From Vitis vinifera (lineage: Eukaryota; Streptophyta; Magnoliopsida; Vitales; Vitaceae), in assembly GCF_030704535.1 (NCBI RefSeq), contig NC_081820.1, positions 21,765,001-21,829,000 on the forward strand: a stretch of DNA of 64,000 nt, given 5' to 3'. Positions 59,298-64,000 of the stretch are shown piece by piece (positions within the stretch are counted from its first letter, which is position 1; every line of letters begins with the position of its first letter). The notes under the pieces were generated by a model, which was not told the origin of the DNA, searched no databases, and was given only the letters and a program-made list of their open reading frames with translations. Position numbers and translations under genes: made by a program.

Positions 59298-60654
59298 AAT
59301 TTGAATTATTTAATTGGTATGATTTCAATAAATTTAAATAATTGATTGAATTAGTAATTTAATTTAATATTAGTTTCATATTAAAATTAAATCATGGGTA
59401 AAATAATATAGAACTCCTATGTTGAACCTATAATAGAACTTAGAACAAATTTCTTGCACTTTGTGTCTTATCATAGTTGATCCCAACCCCATATTTGTTC
59501 AAGTATTAGTTACAATGCTTTTTGGTTGTTATCGACAATCAACTCTCTAGCATATTTCTCTTATGTTTTTATTAATAAATCAACTACTTGCATGGCCATG
59601 ATTATGAGATATCCTCTCCGAGTTGTATGTGAGTCACATGATATTTTATTATTTCAAATACATCAATTTTCCCACTTGATTGCCCCAAGTCGATATTTGC
59701 ATTCTTTATGAACACATTTAACATGTAACAACTTAGTTGAAGATTTCAATGTTGACTTAAAATTTTATTTTCTAAAAAAATCAATCATGCAATTCCTATT
59801 AGCTTTTTTCCTATAATGTGTGGTCATATATAATTACATTTGTGTAAATGTTATTTAAGGGTATCAATTGATAAGTAGGTGAATCAATTGATTGGGCATC
59901 CAAGAGTCTTATGTATGGAAGACTCAAATAATAAATAGGGAGTTAGAAAATTTAATTTATATGAATGTGGTGTTACAACTTTATTTGGTACATTATGTTT
60001 ATGAGTAATAGAGGAAAATAGAAAAGTATGACTTATACAATTATAGAGATGCATTCAAGTTAATAACTCACCATTACCCATTAATTTATACATAATAGGT
60101 GTAAATAATGAGTATAATTCTCATGTAATCTTTGATGGAAAGACTAAGAGATGTACAATTTTTATAAGTTAAGGTCTCAAGTCACACTCTCATTTTTATA
60201 TCTTTTTGTTAGTTTATTTTTAACAATATATACCACACAAGTGACCCATCTATTATATGAGAGTAGTGAGTTGAAGATCTTGATAATACAATTCACAAAC
60301 TAACTCAATCTCATTTCAAAAGTGTTATTGGTATCACAGATTAAGATAAGAATATGATCATTATTTTAGTACTTCTATTTATTTTGTATTATGCATCCAA
60401 AATTATTTTTTTTAAATAATTATTTCTATATAAAGTTTATAAAAGTTTGGTTAACAATTCCTTTTTGTTGGGGTATATTTGGTCCACATTAATATTGTTG
60501 TTACAAATGTCACTAACACCAACTATAGATTGTTGTTTTAAGTTTTGTTTTGCATTAGTTTGATATTTCATGATCATTTCTTCCATTAAATCAAAGGGTG
60601 TTTACGAGGGTATGCAAGATTTATTTTATTTTTATTTTTTTTTTAAAAAAACTT
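58485..60654. other. 3' flank of RUP-like gene 2 and AT-rich spacer
   Basis: No gene is seen. An (AT)n microsatellite lies at 59255-59293. Segments near 59080-59210 with repeated ATCCAACGACC / ATTCAACGGTTGGGAATCC / ATCCAATGGCC look like a decayed repeat. Confidence 0.4.
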
Positions 60655-60905
60655 AGGACATGTTTGGTAATTGTTTTAAAAATTAGTATTCAAAAACAAT
60701 TTTGCAAAACAAATGTCTTTTTGGGAATGTGAAATATTTTTAACTTGTTTTCTATATTTTTAAATATATTTTAAAAATAAGTATTATATACAATATTTTA
60801 TTTTTAATCATTTTCCACATTTATATAATTATTTTTCAAAAAAACTCTTAGAAAACAAATTAAAGCAATAAAAAACAACTAAAAAATGTTGTTTGAAAGT
60901 ACCAT
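60655..60905. mobile_element. AT-rich MITE family copy
   Basis: It starts GGACATGTTTGGTAATTGTTTT, with internal GAATGTGAAATATTTTTAACTTG and TATAATTATTTTTCAAAAAAACTC. It runs in the opposite sense to the 29.6-kb copy and abuts the next copy. Confidence 0.55.
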
Positions 60906-61297
60906 GGCCTTGTTTAGTAACTATTTCGAAAACAATTTTTGAGAACGGTTTTTAAAAATTATTCTTTAATGTTTTGTAAAACAAAAGTCTATTTGGAAAT
61001 TTGAAATGTTTTTAACAAGTTTTTTATATTTTTAAATATGTTTTAAAAATAAATTTTATGTGTAGGGCTTTATTTTTAATTATTTTTCATGTTTATATAA
61101 TTATTTTTTTAAATAGTTCTAAAAAAACAAATGAAAATAATTAAAAACAATTAAAATATGTTTTGTAAAAACATTTTATTTTCTATTTTCAATAATATAA
61201 AGTTATTTTTAATTTTCTAATTATCAACTTATTTATTTATTTATTTATTTTGTAGAACAAAAAATTATTTTTGAAAATAGTTATAAAAAAGGACCTT
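60905..61297. mobile_element. AT-rich MITE family, near full-length copy
   Basis: The termini GGCCTTGTTTAGTAACTATTTCG and GAAAATAGTTATAAAAAAGGACC are inverted repeats of each other. The core shows ACAAAAGTCTATTTGGAAATTTG, GCTTTATTTTTAATTATTTTTCATG and TATAATTATTTTTTTAAATAG. It is about 390 bp and non-coding. Confidence 0.6.
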
Positions 61298-61616
61298 AAT
61301 TTTATAGACTCATTAAAATAAGATTCTCTTTGAATTAAAAAAAAAAAAATCTCGCATTTTTTTTTTTCAAAATACCAAAATTCCCCTATATGAAAATGTC
61401 TTATATTTCTTTTATGGATGAGATTTCTTATTTACTTTTAGGGTTAAATTAAAATTTTAAATATATATATATATATATTAAATAAAAATAAATCTTAAAA
61501 AAATTTCCTAAAAAAAATGAAAAATCATTAAAGAGTTGGATAAACTTATCCTTAAACTAAAGAAAAAAATATTGTAAATTAAAATATATATATAAAAAAA
61601 AAAAGTTGAAAAAGAG

Positions 61617-62580
61617 TGTTGGGCAAAACCCTATACTTTCTGTGGTATCCTCCCTAAAAAGTGTCACGTGGCTCCCTCTCCCTTGGCCACGTAGACGGTC
61701 CCCCTTGCGACACGTGGCATAGCTCATTACACCTGGACAGAAATAATCGCTTATTCCACTCGGATGTCTCACAGCCGCAATTCTATCCGGCTGACGTTCC
61801 ACCTTCTCCGAATATTTCACATCTGGCGCCTGCCGCTAGATGGGAGAGGAGGACGATTCAACTTCCCCGAACAGACATGTCTGGATCCTTTGGTAGCGCC
61901 TACCCGAAGAACATCCGTAGCCGACAATTCAGATTTCCCAGACAGCTTGGCTCGTCAAACACTCGCAATTCACCGGATCCATTTCCGTCCACAATAAAAA
62001 AGATAACTCTGACAATACTAACGACCAAGTCTCCTGAACTGTCACTCATCTTTAATGCAAGATACATTCGACAAGACATTCCAAGTCTTATCAGGTCTCC
62101 TGACACATCCCCGATATTTAAAGTCATAAATTGAGGCGGCATCCATCGCCTAAATATCCTCCTGATAGCCGCCATCTTGGATTAGAAACGTCATGATTGC
62201 TTCGCCACTATATGAGCCACAATCATGACGATGGGACCCGCTAGCACAGCAAGGCCATGCTTTCTGACTCATATATAAACTCTAAGGAGGCTCTCAGGGA
62301 GGTAAGCGATAAGTGATAAGAAAAGAAAGAGAGAAGCAACAAAGGATAAACATCCTGCTAAAGGATAAACATCCTTGACGAAAATCACGGAGCAAGACTC
62401 CCAAAGGAAAACTCTATTTTTCAACAGCTTTCAAAAGGCTAACTTAGTCATCGGAGGGTATGTCCAGACAACCCATCTGGGCATCTTTTTTGCAGGAGGA
62501 AGGAGGATTCATTGTAACGCGTTGATCGAGATTCCGTTGCTGGTGACGACTATCGCAGCAGGGGAATTTTGCCATCAACA
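61617..62580 (+). other. LTR-like or promoter-like block with three ACGT boxes and a TATA box
   Basis: A 964-bp block of clearly higher GC starts TGTTGGGCAAAACC and ends GCCATCAACA, so its ends are the short inverted repeat TGTTG/CAACA expected of an LTR. It carries CACGTG at 61665 and 61711, CACGTA at 61688 and TATATAAA at 62272. However, the flanks (AAGAG and TTTTC) are not a target-site duplication, and no primer-binding site or retroelement gene follows. Open frames on both strands have no known domain. It may be a solo or truncated LTR, or a gene promoter fragment. Confidence 0.4.
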
Positions 62581-64000
62581 TTTTCCCTCATTTTTCTTGT
62601 TCTCTAAATCTTCATATGTGAAAAAAATGTAAAACCATTACCTTAACCTCATTTTCGAATCTAAAAGAATCCTCAAGCTTTCTCAATGAGTGCACATACA
62701 TTTACTTATAATCTCATTTTAATGACATTCTTCATTTTTATGCAGACAAAAGTGAAACATTCACAATTTTTTTTCATACCCATTTTTCTAATCGAGATAT
62801 TCAACCAAATAAATCTCCTCCCAATGTAGTTAAAAATCATAATAAGGAGTATTCAAAGTTTCCAACATTTTCTTTAATAAAGGTTGTCAAAATTGTTTCT
62901 CCTTAGCCATTATGGAAATTGGAACTTACTATTTCATTTTCATTGTAAAAGAACTTAGAGTCTTCAAAATATGAAATTTCATTATTAAACAAATCGAAGA
63001 TGTTTTTATTAAGGGTAATTCAACATTTTAAAAAAAAGACAGGAAAAAGTCTCTCTCTCTCTCTCGCGCCCCCCCCCCCCCCCCCCCCTCTTTCTTTTTA
63101 ATTCAATTGGAAAGAATATTATTTTGATAAGTTTATAAAAGTAAGTTTTTTTTAAAAAAAATAATAATAATCCTTTATGGCTCTCCTAAACATGATTTTA
63201 CCTAAATCAATTTGGGTCACTTAGTCGTCCTCAATAGGGTTCATTCATCCCATCATCTTCACCATCCTTCTTCATGTTCAACTCATGACTTACAAAACAA
63301 TTAACTTGATTGTAACTCAACCTTATTTTGTCTTCATCATCAAAATCACTCAAATGTCTACTATCATGGATGAATATTGGGTCTCCATCAATTTCCTTCT
63401 CAATCTTGAATTGTTATAATAAAGTTTTTAAAAGCATTACATGATGTAGGAATAAATTATTTCATTAATACTATGTTATGATTTTAGTTTCCATTTACTA
63501 CCTTGTTTATGCATTATGATTGATTTTAATATTTAGGTTTGCATATTTTGCATTGTACATGACTTGAGTGCATTAGGAGTTGTGTAGAAAATTCAAGTCA
63601 TGGGTTTCTTGCAACTTGATAAGATGTTTGCAACCGGTTCATGAACTTATATAATTCATATGAGGCTATAGTGCATTGTCTCCTAATTAGAGGGATGACT
63701 TATCTTAGTTATCGGGATGAGTTTACCATGGTGAGTACACTAATATATATGGTTTTACATTAGACAACCCTATGATTACTTATGACATTAGCTATTGAGT
63801 AGTCATGATTTCATCAAACTACTATATTCCATGAGCTCTCAACTTTAAGAAAATATTGAGTTAATGTTTAAGTTTTTAGTAGCTAACCTATAGTTGAGAC
63901 TCTAAGACGGTCATATATTTTCTATAGATTGGGTCATTATTGATTAAGACATGTGACAACAAGTATTTTTAAGATAAGTATCATAATATCTCATGGGTTT
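62581..64000. other. Terminal AT-rich spacer, no gene seen
   Basis: Apart from the C20 tract there is no recognisable coding sequence, RNA gene or transposon terminus up to the window edge. Short runs such as CATCATCTTCACCATCCTTC near 63252 are low-complexity. Confidence 0.4.
63050..63088 (+). repeat. (CT)n tract followed by a C20 homopolymer
   Basis: A CT dinucleotide run to 63065 is followed by GCG and then 20 consecutive C at 63069-63088. This is very unusual in such AT-rich DNA. It could form i-motif or G-quadruplex structures, or be an assembly artefact. Confidence 0.9.

Noticed and set aside
61661..62134. 157-codon open frame in the GC-rich block
   Set aside because: Overlapping frames of similar size exist on both strands, it has no recognised domain, and the block looks like an LTR or promoter.
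61617..62580. Confident call of a solo LTR
   Set aside because: The 5-bp flanks do not match and no primer-binding site or coding region follows; left as LTR-like.

Overview
This window is eukaryotic nuclear DNA from a dicot plant. It is very AT-rich, its genes are spliced (GT-AG introns, very small exons), and transposable elements take up much of it. The gene families (RUP-type WD40 repressors, LRK10-like receptor kinases, plant MSH3) and the repeat mix (short-LTR Copia, hAT, AT-rich MITEs) would fit grapevine (Vitis). The species is an inference from general resemblance and no database was searched.

Layout, left to right. (1) 1-6.8 kb: two partial copies (A and B) of a segment whose fullest version (C) lies at 47.9-51.8 kb. 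Copy A carries a frameshifted, 3'-truncated RUP-like WD40 pseudogene. A repeat (X) that recurs at 15.1-16.9 kb separates A from B. (2) 6.8-9.8 kb: a 5'-truncated, frameshifted Copia retrotransposon on the minus strand with its 3' LTR. (3) 9.85-12.3 kb: exons 1 and 2 of a plant MSH3 mismatch-repair gene (minus strand). No later exon was found to the left. (4) 13.4-16.9 kb: a pyrimidine-rich low-complexity tract, a Mutator-like MITE with long terminal inverted repeats and a 9-bp duplication, and the second copy of repeat X. (5) 18.1-21.2 kb: a hAT transposon with an uninterrupted 670-aa transposase and a perfect 8-bp target-site duplication. (6) 22.1-25.3 kb (minus) and 32.4-36.0 kb (plus): two LRK10-like (GUB_WAK plus kinase) receptor kinase genes, head to head. 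Their exon models close in frame. (7) 36.5-40.9 kb: a tandem array of about 244-bp monomers in a three-monomer, about 732-bp higher-order repeat. Relatives of the monomer lie beside the other kinase gene. (8) 43.6-46.5 kb: a decayed Copia element with a 5'-truncated LINE nested in it. (9) 47.9-58.5 kb: two intact, single-exon RUP-like WD40 genes in direct orientation 6 kb apart, with related promoters. (10) 58.5-64 kb: AT-rich DNA with MITEs, a possible LTR-like block and a C20 homopolymer.

Function. The RUP-like proteins belong to a family that represses UVR8 photoreceptor signalling and gives negative feedback on UV-B responses. A conserved ACGT-core element upstream of all three copies fits HY5-type bZIP control. 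The receptor kinases belong to a family linked to pathogen perception and wall or glycan sensing. MSH3 acts in nuclear DNA mismatch repair. These groups are neighbours only; nothing suggests a shared pathway.

The most unusual observations are the higher-order repeat array next to the receptor kinases, the mosaic duplication history of the RUP locus, the possible soluble receptor made if intron 1 of the second kinase gene is retained, and the hAT element with GC-rich subterminal repeats and a tRNA-like insert.
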